In this document: positions 43,579 through 52,121 of the stretch, in pieces | How positions within the stretch are numbered: position 1 is the first letter of the stretch | Layout: every line of letters begins with the position of its first letter | Source: Arenibacter sp040216555 | Lineage (GTDB): Bacteria > Bacteroidota > Bacteroidia > Flavobacteriales > Flavobacteriaceae | Reading direction: 5' to 3' | NCBI GenBank assembly: GCA_040216555.1 | Contig: JAVJOW010000017.1 | Location: 1 to 64,000 of the forward strand | DNA length: 64,000 nt | The notes under the pieces: generated by a model | Database searches by the model: none | The model's input: the letters and a program-made list of their open reading frames with translations, nothing else | What the model was told of the DNA's origin: nothing | Translations under genes and position numbers: made by a program

Positions 43579-44808
43579 TTATTCGTCTCTTAAGGCTTCA
43601 ATTGGTTTTATTTCCGCTGCTCTTTTGGCCGGAATATATCCTGCAATGGCCCCAAACAGTATCAATACCAGAGTTGCACTAATGGCCATGGTCATATCTA
43701 TATAGGGATTGGTTATAAAGTAGTCCTTCAACTTTTCACCCAAGGAGTTCAAAATAAAAATCCCCAAAAGCATTCCGAAGAATCCAGAAATGGTAGTAAT
43801 AAAAACCGACTCCAATAGTATTGAACCTATGACCGATTTAGGTGTGGCCCCGAGCGCCTTTCTAATCCCAAGTTCCTTGGTACGTTCCTTGACTACAAAC
43901 ACCATAATATTACTAATTCCTATTATGCCCGCTATTATGGTACCAAAGGCCACCAGGGCAACTATAATTTGTAAAACCCTCGCGAATTGCTGATTTTGCT
44001 TCAACTGGTCGGCCACATTTCTGATAAACACTCCGTTCTGGTCATCCGGGCTTATGTATTTCTTTTCCTTAAAAAAACGATCTAGACTTCTATCCAGGGC
44101 CATTGCCCCTGCATAACCGATCTCAGGTTTAAATGCGACTATTAGTTGATCTATTTTGTCGGTATTTTTCTCAATGAGCTGTCGTGTTGTGTAGGGCATA
44201 TAGATCAATCGCTCTTCATTATCTCCACCATCGTCCTGGAAAACACCGATAACCATAAACGCACTCCCTGCCACATCTATGTATTCCCCTACGGCATTGT
44301 TGTTTCCAAAAAGATCTTGCTCTACCAACCTCCCAATGACCACATATTTTGTTTTGTTTTTGATATCCTGCTCGTTTATAAAACGACCCTTCATCATAAT
44401 GGTCTTTTCGGCATATTGATGCGCAGGACCAACCGCTCTGGTAGTATAGTTATTGAATTCGTTCTTGTATTTCACCAAACCGCCTCTGGAAATACGGGGA
44501 GTGGTATACTCAACAAACATGGCCAGATTTTTATTAATGTCTGCCAGATCACTATTATCAAACTCTATGACCCTATTGGATTTATAACCTTTGTACGGAA
44601 TGGTAGTTCTACCAGGAAATACGTAAAGTACATTAGTAGCATCATCCCCAAAAAACTCATTGAAGGTGTTGACCAGTCCGTTTCCCATTCCAAACAGAAC
44701 AACGAAAATCAGAATACCCAAAGCCACGGTAAAACCGGACAGAAAAGTCCTTAGCTTATTCTTTTGAATAGTTTCAAATATTTCCTTCCAATTATCCCTA
44801 CTAAACAT
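43579..44808 (-). CDS. MacB-type ABC transporter permease, 'A' type, second copy
   Basis: This 409-residue protein shares the MacB_PCD-FtsX layout and begins 'WKEIFETIQKNKLRTFLSGFTVALGILIFVVLFGMGNGL'. The same 'IQKNKLRT' start is found in the permease at 48088-49335, so these two form one subtype. The C-terminus ends 'AKRAAEIKPIEALRDE'. Its ATG overlaps the end of the ATPase gene by 8 bases, a sign of translational coupling. Confidence 0.94.
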   Translation of the reverse strand: MFSRDNWKEIFETIQKNKLRTFLSGFTVALGILIFVVLFGMGNGLVNTFNEFFGDDATNVLYVFPGRTTIPYKGYKSNRVIEFDNSDLADINKNLAMFVEYTTPRISRGGLVKYKNEFNNYTTRAVGPAHQYAEKTIMMKGRFINEQDIKNKTKYVVIGRLVEQDLFGNNNAVGEYIDVAGSAFMVIGVFQDDGGDNEERLIYMPYTTRQLIEKNTDKIDQLIVAFKPEIGYAGAMALDRSLDRFFKEKKYISPDDQNGVFIRNVADQLKQNQQFARVLQIIVALVAFGTIIAGIIGISNIMVFVVKERTKELGIRKALGATPKSVIGSILLESVFITTISGFFGMLLGIFILNSLGEKLKDYFITNPYIDMTMAISATLVLILFGAIAGYIPAKRAAEIKPIEALRDE

Positions 44809-45502
44809 ATTGGGAGGCTCTAACCTGTTTTATTTTTTTATCCTCAACGATAACCCCATCCTTTAAGTGAACAATTCTCTTGCACATGTCCGCAATGTCC
44901 GGCTCATGAGTAACTATTAGTATGGTATTGCCGGCATCGTTTATTTTTTGGATAAGATCCATTACCTCGTAGGAAGTGGTACTGTCAAGGGCACCGGTAG
45001 GCTCATCCGCCAACAATACTTTGGGCTCAGCTGCCATGGCCCTGGCTATGGCCACCCTTTGTTTTTGTCCCCCGGACAATTCACTCGGCAAATGGTCTGC
45101 CCATTCACGTAAACCTACTTGTTCCAAGTATTTTAAAGCCTTTTCCTGCCTTTCCTTTCTCCCCACTTTCTGATAATATAGCGGAAGTGCCACATTTTCC
45201 ATGGCGCTTTTATAATTGATCAAATTAAAGGATTGAAAAACAAAACCTAAAAACTTGTTCCTGTATTGTGCCGCCTTCGTCTCATTCAAATCTTTAATGG
45301 GTACCCCGTCCAAGGTATAGGATCCCTCATCCAATACGTCCAACATACCAAGTATATTAAGCAAGGTGGACTTGCCAGAACCCGAAGACCCCATAATGGC
45401 CACAAGCTCCCCTTCTTCAACAGAAAAATTAATGCCTTTTAATACATGAAGGGAATTGCTTCCCATTTTATAGGATTTATGAAGATCTTTAATTTCTATC
45501 AT
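44801..45502 (-). CDS. ABC transporter ATP-binding protein (MacB/LolD type)
   Basis: This 233-residue ATPase has Walker A 'GSSGSGKST' (about 37-45), Q-loop 'FVFQSFNL', signature 'LSGGQKQRVAIARA' (about 142-155), Walker B 'VLLADEPTG' and H-loop 'VTHEPDIA'. It is the only ATPase in the operon although there are four permeases, so it probably powers both permease pairs. A promoter box and a palindrome lie upstream, so it may head a second transcription unit. Confidence 0.96.
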   Translation of the reverse strand: MIEIKDLHKSYKMGSNSLHVLKGINFSVEEGELVAIMGSSGSGKSTLLNILGMLDVLDEGSYTLDGVPIKDLNETKAAQYRNKFLGFVFQSFNLINYKSAMENVALPLYYQKVGRKERQEKALKYLEQVGLREWADHLPSELSGGQKQRVAIARAMAAEPKVLLADEPTGALDSTTSYEVMDLIQKINDAGNTILIVTHEPDIADMCKRIVHLKDGVIVEDKKIKQVRASQYV

Positions 45503-45536
45503 GATTTATTGAATTAGGTAAGCATGTCGGAAAATA

Positions 45537-45544
45537 CAAAGATA
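45537..45544 (-). promoter_or_regulatory. -7 promoter box before the ATPase gene (internal promoter)
   Basis: TATCTTTG on the minus strand matches TAnnTTTG exactly and lies 35 bases before the ATPase ATG, in the 99-base gap after the first adaptor. A palindrome sits just upstream (45567-45585). Confidence 0.45.
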
Positions 45545-45566
45545 AGACAGACTATCGATAAAGTCG

Positions 45567-45585
45567 TTACAACAGACTGTGTTAA
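45567..45585. promoter_or_regulatory. Palindromic operator candidate 2 (ACAG-CTGT core)
   Basis: TTACAACAGACTGTGTTAA is an imperfect palindrome with matching arms TTA..ACAG/CTGT..TAA. It lies 65 bases upstream of the ATPase gene, next to its -7 box. Its ACAG-CTGT core also occurs in the palindrome before the first gene of the operon (49381-49394). Confidence 0.4.
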
Positions 45586-45601
45586 AGCTATGTTAAATAA
45601 A

Positions 45602-46714
45602 TTATGCGCCAAGGGCTGCAGGTTTTATTTCGTTCCAAACTTTTATGTCATCATCTGGTTTTATTCCATTTAAAATTTGGATATAGATTCCGTCACTCAC
45701 CCCTAATTGAATTTCCCTACGTTCAAATTTCTGGCTCCCGGTAGCAATTTCGACGAAAGGTTTTTTGGTATCGGGATCAAATTGGATCAAGGCTTCCTTC
45801 ACCGCCAGAACACTATCCGCCTTGGCTAATATAATTGAAGCATTGGCACTAAGACCTGCCCTGATAAATATGGAATCGCGCTTCTTTAAAGTACCTTTGA
45901 TTTCGAACTGAATGGCTCCATTTTCCACTTTTCCCTTGGGCGCAATATAGTCCAGTACGGCGTCGAACACAGCATTCTCTATGGCCCCCACTGTAATTTC
46001 CAGGGGTAGGTTTTCCTTAATTTTTCCTACTTCCGATTCGTCTACCTTGCCTTCAAAAATCATCTTATCTACATCAGCAATGGCTGCAATGGTAGTACCC
46101 TCATTAAAATTATTGGATTCTATTACCTGATTTCCAACTTCTACCGGCACTTCCAACACCATTCCGCTCACCGTTGCCCGTATCATGGTATTTGCCTCAT
46201 TACCATACCCTTTGGTAGTTCCGGTTTTAACGATATCAAAGCGTTTGTTGGCAGCAGCATAAGATTGCTTGGCCTGTTCATAGGAAACCTCTGCCTTTTC
46301 CAAATCTACTTTGGAAATTACCCCCTTATCGAACAAGGTTTTCTGCCGTTCCCAATTGCGCTTTTGGTCATCCAAGGTAATCTTGGCCTCTTCTATGGTA
46401 TTCTTGGCCTCGTTCAAGGAAGACAGGTTGGGAACCACCTTTATCTTGGCAATTAAATCGCCCGATTTAACATAGTCGCCCCCTTCCACAAAAACTTCCT
46501 CTATAACCCCTGAAATATTTGGTTTTATCAGCACCTCTTCCAAAGGCAGTATACTGCCCGTAGCCACAGTTTTCTTTATAATAGTTTGTGTAGAAGGCTT
46601 TTCAGTGGCATAGACCACCGGATCTTCGGCATTCTTTTTATACAGGTAATACAAGGACCCACCACAACTAAAAACGATAAATAATAAAATTATAACGGTA
46701 ATCGACTTCTTCAT
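45602..46714 (-). CDS. MacA-like periplasmic adaptor (first copy)
   Basis: This 370-residue membrane fusion protein has an N-terminal anchor with a cysteine ('IVFSCGGSLYYLY', about residue 17) that could be a lipidation site. The biotinyl-lipoyl domain is split by an alpha-hairpin (about 95-145, 'DKGVISKVDLEKAEVSYEQAKQSY'), and beta-barrel domains follow. It is closest to the adaptor at 41135-42283. It follows the first permease pair and precedes the ATPase. Confidence 0.93.
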   Translation of the reverse strand: MKKSITVIILLFIVFSCGGSLYYLYKKNAEDPVVYATEKPSTQTIIKKTVATGSILPLEEVLIKPNISGVIEEVFVEGGDYVKSGDLIAKIKVVPNLSSLNEAKNTIEEAKITLDDQKRNWERQKTLFDKGVISKVDLEKAEVSYEQAKQSYAAANKRFDIVKTGTTKGYGNEANTMIRATVSGMVLEVPVEVGNQVIESNNFNEGTTIAAIADVDKMIFEGKVDESEVGKIKENLPLEITVGAIENAVFDAVLDYIAPKGKVENGAIQFEIKGTLKKRDSIFIRAGLSANASIILAKADSVLAVKEALIQFDPDTKKPFVEIATGSQKFERREIQLGVSDGIYIQILNGIKPDDDIKVWNEIKPAALGA

Positions 46715-46799
46715 GTTTTTGATTTGTTTTTGTTTGATTGATTTCTACTAATATTTTATTCCTAGTTCAAAATTTTACAGCTTCATAATAATGGAAAGG

Positions 46800-48059
46800 C
46801 TACTCCATTCTCAACGCCTCTATCGGCTTAACTTTTATAGCACTTTGGGCAGGTATAAATCCGGCCAACAACCCCGATACCACCAAAATAATCAAGGCCA
46901 CCAGTACCACCCCTAAACTTACACTGGGATTTGCGAACATTTCAATTGGCCCATTGCTTTCCAGAAAATAATTAATGAGGTAGATGACCATGGCCCCAAA
47001 ACTGATTCCTGCCATCCCGGACATGATGGTCAAAAAAATAGATTCCATAATAATTTGAAGCTTAATGGACCATGGGTTTTCACCCAAAGCCCGTCGTATC
47101 CCTATTTCCTTGGTCCGCTCCTTGACCACTATCAACATAATATTGCTAACCCCGATTACACCGGACAACAATACCAACACACCAACAAAATAAGCTATCC
47201 ACCGCATGGCCTTAAATAGGCCCAGCACTCTGTTAAACTCTTCAAACAGATCAAAATGCCCAACAGCACGTAGATCTTGGGGATGAATTTTTTGATTTTC
47301 CCGTACCACCGTAAATATTTGCTCCTTTAGTTGGGTGATGGACGAATTGTCATTGGCCGTAATGGCCATCCAACCCACGTTGTTAGCTTGGTTAAAAGCT
47401 TGGGAAAAAGAAGTAAAGGGTATAAAAATTTCCTTTTGGATCTCCTCGGCATTACCATCATTGGAATTCTTCCTATAGGTACCAACAACCATGAAATTTA
47501 CTCCCTGGATCTTAATATAGGTGCCTATTGCCTCTTCCCCCACATTATATAGGCTGGTACGAACCCCTTCACCGATTACCGCCACCTTTCTTTTTCCTTC
47601 TATATCCAATTGGTTAATAAATCTACCGGAGGTGATGCTCATTGGATCCTGATTTATAATATCCGGATAATCGCCATAGACATTAAATGCCCCGGTTTTT
47701 ATTCCCCTCACCACATTATTGGTTCCATTAAAACCTCCCAATTGGTTTCTAGGAGACACAAACCTAAGATCCGGCACTTTTTGTTTTATAGCGGCTACAT
47801 CCTCCAATTTAAAAGTAAAACGCCTTCCCTTTGGCAGGCCTTTATAGGCTATGGAGGTTCCTTGGGTCCACATAAACATTGTATTGGTTGCAATATCACC
47901 AAAATTGGAGCGTATACCGTTCTCCAATCCCTTCCCTGCCGCTAAGAGGACGATCAATATCAATATACCCCAAAAAACTCCAAATGCGGTTAAAATGGTC
48001 CTGAACCAGTTGCTGGTCAGCACTTCAAGTATTTCTTTCCATCGGTCCTTATTGAACAT
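46800..48059 (-). CDS. MacB-type ABC transporter permease, 'B' type, first copy
   Basis: This 419-residue permease has the start 'NWFRTILTAFGVFWGILILIVLLAAGKGL', a periplasmic MacB_PCD domain and three C-terminal helices ending 'AQSAIKVKPIEALRME'. It shares 'TSMAYKG/TSIAYKG', 'GRRFTFKLxD' and other stretches with the permease at 42315-43577. It is the second gene of the operon, 28 bases after the first. Confidence 0.94.
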   Translation of the reverse strand: MFNKDRWKEILEVLTSNWFRTILTAFGVFWGILILIVLLAAGKGLENGIRSNFGDIATNTMFMWTQGTSIAYKGLPKGRRFTFKLEDVAAIKQKVPDLRFVSPRNQLGGFNGTNNVVRGIKTGAFNVYGDYPDIINQDPMSITSGRFINQLDIEGKRKVAVIGEGVRTSLYNVGEEAIGTYIKIQGVNFMVVGTYRKNSNDGNAEEIQKEIFIPFTSFSQAFNQANNVGWMAITANDNSSITQLKEQIFTVVRENQKIHPQDLRAVGHFDLFEEFNRVLGLFKAMRWIAYFVGVLVLLSGVIGVSNIMLIVVKERTKEIGIRRALGENPWSIKLQIIMESIFLTIMSGMAGISFGAMVIYLINYFLESNGPIEMFANPSVSLGVVLVALIILVVSGLLAGFIPAQSAIKVKPIEALRME

Positions 48060-48087
48060 ATCTTTTCGTTATTTGCAATCAACGGTC

Positions 48088-49335
48088 CTATTCATCCCTC
48101 AAAGCTTCAATAGGTCTAATGGTAGCGGCGCGCCAAGCTGGGAAAAAACCTGCCAAGGCCCCGGCTATTATCAATAAAAAAACCGTACTGAGTGCAACCC
48201 TGAAATTAATGGAAGGATTAAGGACATAATCTACCTGAAGGTTTGGCCCCACCAATTCCAATAGTCCCATACTAAATATTAGTCCGGCCAACCCGGCAAC
48301 ACTGGTAACAAAGATTGCCTCGTGCAATATCATGCCCACAATAGCCCTTGGCCGTGCACCCAAAGCCTTTCTTACCCCTATCTCCCGGGTTCTTTCTTTC
48401 ACAATAATCATCATAATATTGCTAACACCGACCACCCCGGCCACAATAGTGCATATGCCCACGAACCAAAAGAAAAATTTAATCCCTCCCGTTAAATTTT
48501 GAAATCGCTTTACTGCTTCCAGAGTATTAAAAGTATTTATGGCACTGGGGTCATTGGGTGCTACCATATAAGCCTCCTTGAGGTAGGTTTTGATGTCTTC
48601 CGTCAATTTTACGGACTTTGCAACAGTCTCATCCAGACTGGCGGAAGGCTTTAATGTATAGAACAGCATATTTAGGTTATCGCTTCCATTAAAAACCCGT
48701 TGGGCAGTAGTTATTGGGATAAATAGTCTATCCTCTTCCCTATCGCCGCCCTTATCCCCATACACCCCAATGATCTGAAAATTAATCCCGGAAAGCTTCA
48801 AAAATGTACCAATGGGATTTTCTTCCCCTTTTAGCAGTTCCCGCCTAATTTTATTGCTGATCACCACCACCTTGGCAACGCTTTCCTCATCTCCATAATT
48901 TAAATAGCGGCCTTGGGAAATATATTGATTTTCGATATTCTGAAATAAAGGAGACACGCCCTGTACGGAATAGGAACCTGATTCGGCATTATAATCTACA
49001 GTTACATTTCTTACCCTAAAAAACGGGGATCTATTCTCAAGGTCTTCGGCAAATTTGGAATTGATAGCTTGATAATTACTATTTCTTAGCTGTATGGGCC
49101 TACCTGGATTTAAGCCCATGTATTCCTGGGTAGTAACCTGTGTCCATACCCCGATCCTGTTACTGGCATCGGCTTCAAATTCTTTGGCAATACCATTCTG
49201 CATGCCCTGTCCAAAAGCCAATAAAACCACCAAAATAAAAATACCCGAGGCTACGGAAACACCTGTAAGAATAGTACGGAGTTTATTTTTTTGTATGGCA
49301 TCAAAAATTTCCTGCCATCTTTCAATATCAAACAT
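48088..49335 (-). CDS. MacB-type ABC transporter permease, 'A' type, first copy (first gene of operon)
   Basis: This 415-residue permease begins 'WQEIFDAIQKNKLRTILTGVSVASGIFILVVLLAFGQGM' and ends 'AWRAATIRPIEALRDE', with the usual N-terminal helix, periplasmic domain and three C-terminal helices. It is closest to the permease at 43579-44808. It is the promoter-proximal gene, with a perfect 14-base palindrome 46 bases before its ATG. The transported compound is unknown; MacAB relatives export peptides, lipids and antibiotics. Confidence 0.94.
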   Translation of the reverse strand: MFDIERWQEIFDAIQKNKLRTILTGVSVASGIFILVVLLAFGQGMQNGIAKEFEADASNRIGVWTQVTTQEYMGLNPGRPIQLRNSNYQAINSKFAEDLENRSPFFRVRNVTVDYNAESGSYSVQGVSPLFQNIENQYISQGRYLNYGDEESVAKVVVISNKIRRELLKGEENPIGTFLKLSGINFQIIGVYGDKGGDREEDRLFIPITTAQRVFNGSDNLNMLFYTLKPSASLDETVAKSVKLTEDIKTYLKEAYMVAPNDPSAINTFNTLEAVKRFQNLTGGIKFFFWFVGICTIVAGVVGVSNIMMIIVKERTREIGVRKALGARPRAIVGMILHEAIFVTSVAGLAGLIFSMGLLELVGPNLQVDYVLNPSINFRVALSTVFLLIIAGALAGFFPAWRAATIRPIEALRDE

Positions 49336-49380
49336 AGGCCCAAGAGTGTTTATTGAATAAGACCCTTGCGAAATAAAATT

Positions 49381-49394
49381 GTTACAGCTGTAAC
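49381..49394. promoter_or_regulatory. Palindromic operator candidate 1 upstream of the exporter operon
   Basis: GTTACAGCTGTAAC is a perfect 14-base palindrome 46 bases upstream of the first permease. Its ACAG-CTGT core and flanking TTA/TAA match the second candidate at 45567-45585. No regulator gene adjoins the operon. Confidence 0.5.
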
Positions 49395-49423
49395 TCTAAA
49401 TAAATGTTAAAATTGATCTATAA

Positions 49424-49636
49424 TTAGGCTTTCATCTTTTTATAGATAAAGAAAAATAAACCCGCCACCAATAGATAGGGAACGGCCATAAGATACACAA
49501 TACCATTATTGATACCTTTAGCAGTAGCCTCACTGCCTTCACTTTCCAATACTGCCCTACACATGGCGCATTGAGCTTCTGCCAATTCTGGAACCAAGAC
49601 AAAAACCAAAGTTAAAAGCAATATAGTATACCGCAT
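49424..49636 (-). CDS. Small membrane protein with CxxC, last gene of the SCO/DUF420 operon
   Basis: Starting at ATG 49636 this is a 70-residue protein: an N-terminal signal or membrane segment, 'AEAQCAMCRAVLESEG' with a C-x-x-C pair, and a second membrane helix ending in 'YKKMKA'. A longer frame to 49681 overlaps the DUF420 gene and adds a polar stretch before the hydrophobic segment, so the shorter start was preferred. Its place behind SCO and DUF420 suggests a part in cytochrome oxidase maturation or copper handling, which is inference. No family name is known to me. Confidence 0.75.
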   Translation of the reverse strand: MRYTILLLTLVFVLVPELAEAQCAMCRAVLESEGSEATAKGINNGIVYLMAVPYLLVAGLFFFIYKKMKA

Positions 49637-49670
49637 TTTTAAAGTAGTAGGTCTTGGATATGTTGATTTT

Positions 49671-50204
49671 TTAGTGCACATAATAGGGAGATATCATTAA
49701 ATAGACCACTACCCCGGTAACGGCAACATACAGCCATAATGGAAAGGTAATCTTTGCCAGTTTCCTATGGGCCGCATAATTTTTAAGGTAAGCCTTTGCA
49801 TAGGTACGCAGTACCAAAGGTATAATTACTATAGAAAGTATGATATGGGTTACCAAAATAAAGAAATAGATATATCTCACAATCCCTTCTCCACCAAATG
49901 ATGTGGAATCAGAGGTCATATGATAGGCCACATACATTACTAGAAATGCCAAGGAAAGAACAATACAAGCGGTCATCAATTTTTGATGCAGCTCCAACTT
50001 CCCATTTTTAACGGCAAGAACGGCAACCACCAACAAAACGGCTGTTAACCCATTTATAGAAGCATATATGGGAGGTAAAAAACCTAGAGGATCCACATTG
50101 GGCAATTTAACCCCAAAGAGCAATGCCACTACCAAGGGTATAACAATGGAAACCAAGTTTATGATTTTATTGAATTTTTTTTCTTTTAAAGCGATTGCAT
50201 CCAT
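49671..50204 (-). CDS. DUF420 family membrane protein (CtaM-like)
   Basis: This 177-residue protein has five membrane helices and the DUF420 hallmarks: 'LPPIYASINGLTAVLLV' (about 43-59), 'LHQKLMTACIVLSLAFLVMYVAYH' (about 72-95), 'YFFILVTHIILSIVIIPLVL' and 'HRKLAKITFPLWLYVAVTGVVVYLM'. The buried histidines of 'LHQK', 'YH', 'TH' and 'HRK' are conserved in the family. Bacillus and Staphylococcus CtaM is needed for heme-copper oxidase activity. Its ATG overlaps the SCO stop (TAATG). Confidence 0.9.
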   Translation of the reverse strand: MDAIALKEKKFNKIINLVSIVIPLVVALLFGVKLPNVDPLGFLPPIYASINGLTAVLLVVAVLAVKNGKLELHQKLMTACIVLSLAFLVMYVAYHMTSDSTSFGGEGIVRYIYFFILVTHIILSIVIIPLVLRTYAKAYLKNYAAHRKLAKITFPLWLYVAVTGVVVYLMISPYYVH

Positions 50205-50932
50205 TATTCTTCCAATAATTTTTTGATATCCTCTTTTAGGATCGATATCTGTTCCTCTTCCCCATGGTCATTTTCCCCCTCCTGCTCGGTAATGGTCCCC
50301 CTGTAATACACAATTGGATTTCCAAACTTATCTACCCTGGAACGTATAAAACCATTTTTATCTACCAAAGCAAAAAGACCCGAATGTTCAAACCCGCCTT
50401 CCGCCTCCGGAACTTCAGCTGCAAAAATACTAAATCCGGTATTGGCCAAGGTATAAATATCGTTTAGATTCCCCGTTAACAAATGCCAATCCATATTGGT
50501 AATGCCGTAATCTTCGGCGTATTCCTTTAATACCCCGGGCGTATCATATTCTGGATTTATGGTGAATGAAGCCACTCCAAAATTTTCAAAATCCTTAAAT
50601 TCATTTTGAATCTGAATCAAGTTTTTGTTCATTATGGGGCAAATTGTAGGACAGGTAGTAAAAAAGAACTCCACCAGAAAAACCTTTCCCTTATAATCGT
50701 CATTCGTTATTAATAGACTGTCCTGATCCATAAAAGCAAATGGAGGCACTCTGCGTCTTTCACCGTTCATTTCAACATAGGCCAACTTTTCATTGCCATC
50801 TTTTAGGTTTAACCTATCATTTTGTATAACGGAACCCCCTTGCACCCGATCAACAATTTTTGGCACGAAAATGATTCCAAAAACTAGGATTACCAATGAT
50901 ACCCAAACATATGTATAATTATTCTTTTGCAT
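50204..50932 (-). CDS. SCO family copper chaperone
   Basis: This 242-residue protein has an N-terminal membrane anchor (about 8-26) and a thioredoxin-like SCO domain with the copper-binding C-x-x-x-C in 'TTCPTICPIMNKNL' (about 92-105). The third ligand is the His in 'FEHSGLFALVD' (about 182-192). SCO proteins deliver copper to the CuA site of cytochrome oxidase subunit II. It overlaps the preceding SCO-like gene by 14 bases. Confidence 0.94.
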   Translation of the reverse strand: MQKNNYTYVWVSLVILVFGIIFVPKIVDRVQGGSVIQNDRLNLKDGNEKLAYVEMNGERRRVPPFAFMDQDSLLITNDDYKGKVFLVEFFFTTCPTICPIMNKNLIQIQNEFKDFENFGVASFTINPEYDTPGVLKEYAEDYGITNMDWHLLTGNLNDIYTLANTGFSIFAAEVPEAEGGFEHSGLFALVDKNGFIRSRVDKFGNPIVYYRGTITEQEGENDHGEEEQISILKEDIKKLLEE

Positions 50933-51545
50933 TATTCTTTTTAAGGGCCATACGATATTCGGCCAATATAATTTTTACATCATCCTCCATCTTATTGTTT
51001 AAATCCGCCACCGAGGACGTATCAAAACCATATTTCACACCCTCATCTTCATCATCGTCCCTTCCCCTAAGCACTCTATTCTTATCAATAATAAACACAT
51101 AGGGAGTACTCAGATTCCCATCTAAGCTCAGGTTTGTTTTTAAACTCTTAAAAAGCCTATTAATTTCATCCTCATCGCCATAAACAAAATTCCATTTGCC
51201 TACATCGGCCAATTGCTCCAACTCCTTTTTCAATTCTGCTACGCCCTGTTCTGTACCCTTGGGCATGACCATAACAAATTGAAAATCGTTAAACTCGTTA
51301 AAACGCTTGTATATCTTCTGGTTCAAATTAAAGGCATTGCCCTTCTTACTTTCCACGTCCTTTCCAAGAAACCCCAACACGGTAATTTTACCTTCCAAGG
51401 ATACATCCTTGGCATCGAAATTAATTTCAGGAACATTCTCCGTTAAGGTTGCCAATTTGCCAAAGTTTGTGATGCCGGTAGCAAAAAATAGATATATCAC
51501 TATAGGGAGGACAAATAAGGTAACCAATACTAATGTTTTCTTCAT
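50919..51545 (-). CDS. Membrane-anchored SCO/thioredoxin-like protein without cysteines
   Basis: From ATG 51545 this is a 208-residue protein with one N-terminal membrane helix (about 4-24) and a soluble domain whose strand order ('GKITVLGFLGKD', 'FQFVMVMP', 'STPYVFIIDKNRVLRGR') suggests a thioredoxin/SCO fold. It has no cysteine at all, so it cannot bind copper or do thiol exchange as SCO does. It overlaps the true SCO gene, implying a structural or partner role in oxidase assembly. An earlier in-frame ATG at 51593 adds only a stray N-terminal extension. Confidence 0.75.
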   Translation of the reverse strand: MKKTLVLVTLFVLPIVIYLFFATGITNFGKLATLTENVPEINFDAKDVSLEGKITVLGFLGKDVESKKGNAFNLNQKIYKRFNEFNDFQFVMVMPKGTEQGVAELKKELEQLADVGKWNFVYGDEDEINRLFKSLKTNLSLDGNLSTPYVFIIDKNRVLRGRDDDEDEGVKYGFDTSSVADLNNKMEDDVKIILAEYRMALKKNNAKE

Positions 51546-51636
51546 CCAATGTAAATTAGTTTCCAACATTACAGTTTGGACGAAAAAGAACATTCCTCCG
51601 CTGTAAAATCAGCACAATCCAAATATGTACAAAAAT

Positions 51637-51665
51637 AAAAAAGACGGCTGTTATACCGTCTTTTT
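51637..51665 (-). terminator. Terminator after cytochrome oxidase subunit IV
   Basis: AAAAAGACGG (51638-51647) pairs perfectly with CCGTCTTTTT (51656-51665) around an eight-base loop, with T-runs on both strands. It lies 18 bases after the stop of the subunit IV gene and separates it from the SCO-like/SCO unit. Confidence 0.85.
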
Positions 51666-51682
51666 GATCTGTTAATTATTCG

Positions 51683-52066
51683 TTAGAAATTCCACTTCAC
51701 AAAGCCATCGCTATAAACGTGATATATATAATCTGCTTCAAAGAGAAGAATAAAAATAAGATAGGCCACAAGGAAAATAGGGGTCCATACAATTGCTCTT
51801 CTCAGAGAACTCTTTTCATCCCTAAGGTGCATAAAGTCCCAAGAAATATAATAGGCCTTTACCAAGGTTAATATGATAAAAATCCAATTTAAGACTTTCA
51901 TTCCCAGAAAATGGGAATGAGTCAATGCAGCAGGTTTTAAAATCCCCAATGCCACTTCAACTATAGTCACCAAAGTAAGGAATATTAGTACGCCCCATAT
52001 TTTTTGGGTGTTGGACTTAAACTTCAACAGACCTCTAAATATTTCGAGTTTATGTTCGTGTGCCAT
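51683..52066 (-). CDS. Cytochrome c oxidase subunit IV family protein
   Basis: This 127-residue protein has three membrane helices: 'WGVLIFLTLVTIVEVALGIL', 'LNWIFIILTLVKAYYISWDFMHL' and 'AIVWTPIFLVAYLIFILLF'. 'KAYYISWDFMHLRDE' matches the conserved centre of the caa3/bo3-type oxidase subunit IV (COX4_pro) family. It supports assembly of the terminal oxidase and follows subunit III by 55 bases. Confidence 0.9.
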   Translation of the reverse strand: MAHEHKLEIFRGLLKFKSNTQKIWGVLIFLTLVTIVEVALGILKPAALTHSHFLGMKVLNWIFIILTLVKAYYISWDFMHLRDEKSSLRRAIVWTPIFLVAYLIFILLFEADYIYHVYSDGFVKWNF

Positions 52067-52121
52067 TTCTAATTCTATTTTTTATATATTCTTTAAAGGA
52101 CAAAAATTTATTCTAATCAAA

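Noticed and set aside
49637..49681. Longer start for the CxxC membrane protein
   Set aside because: It overlaps the end of the DUF420 gene and adds a polar stretch before the signal or membrane segment; ATG 49636 is more natural.
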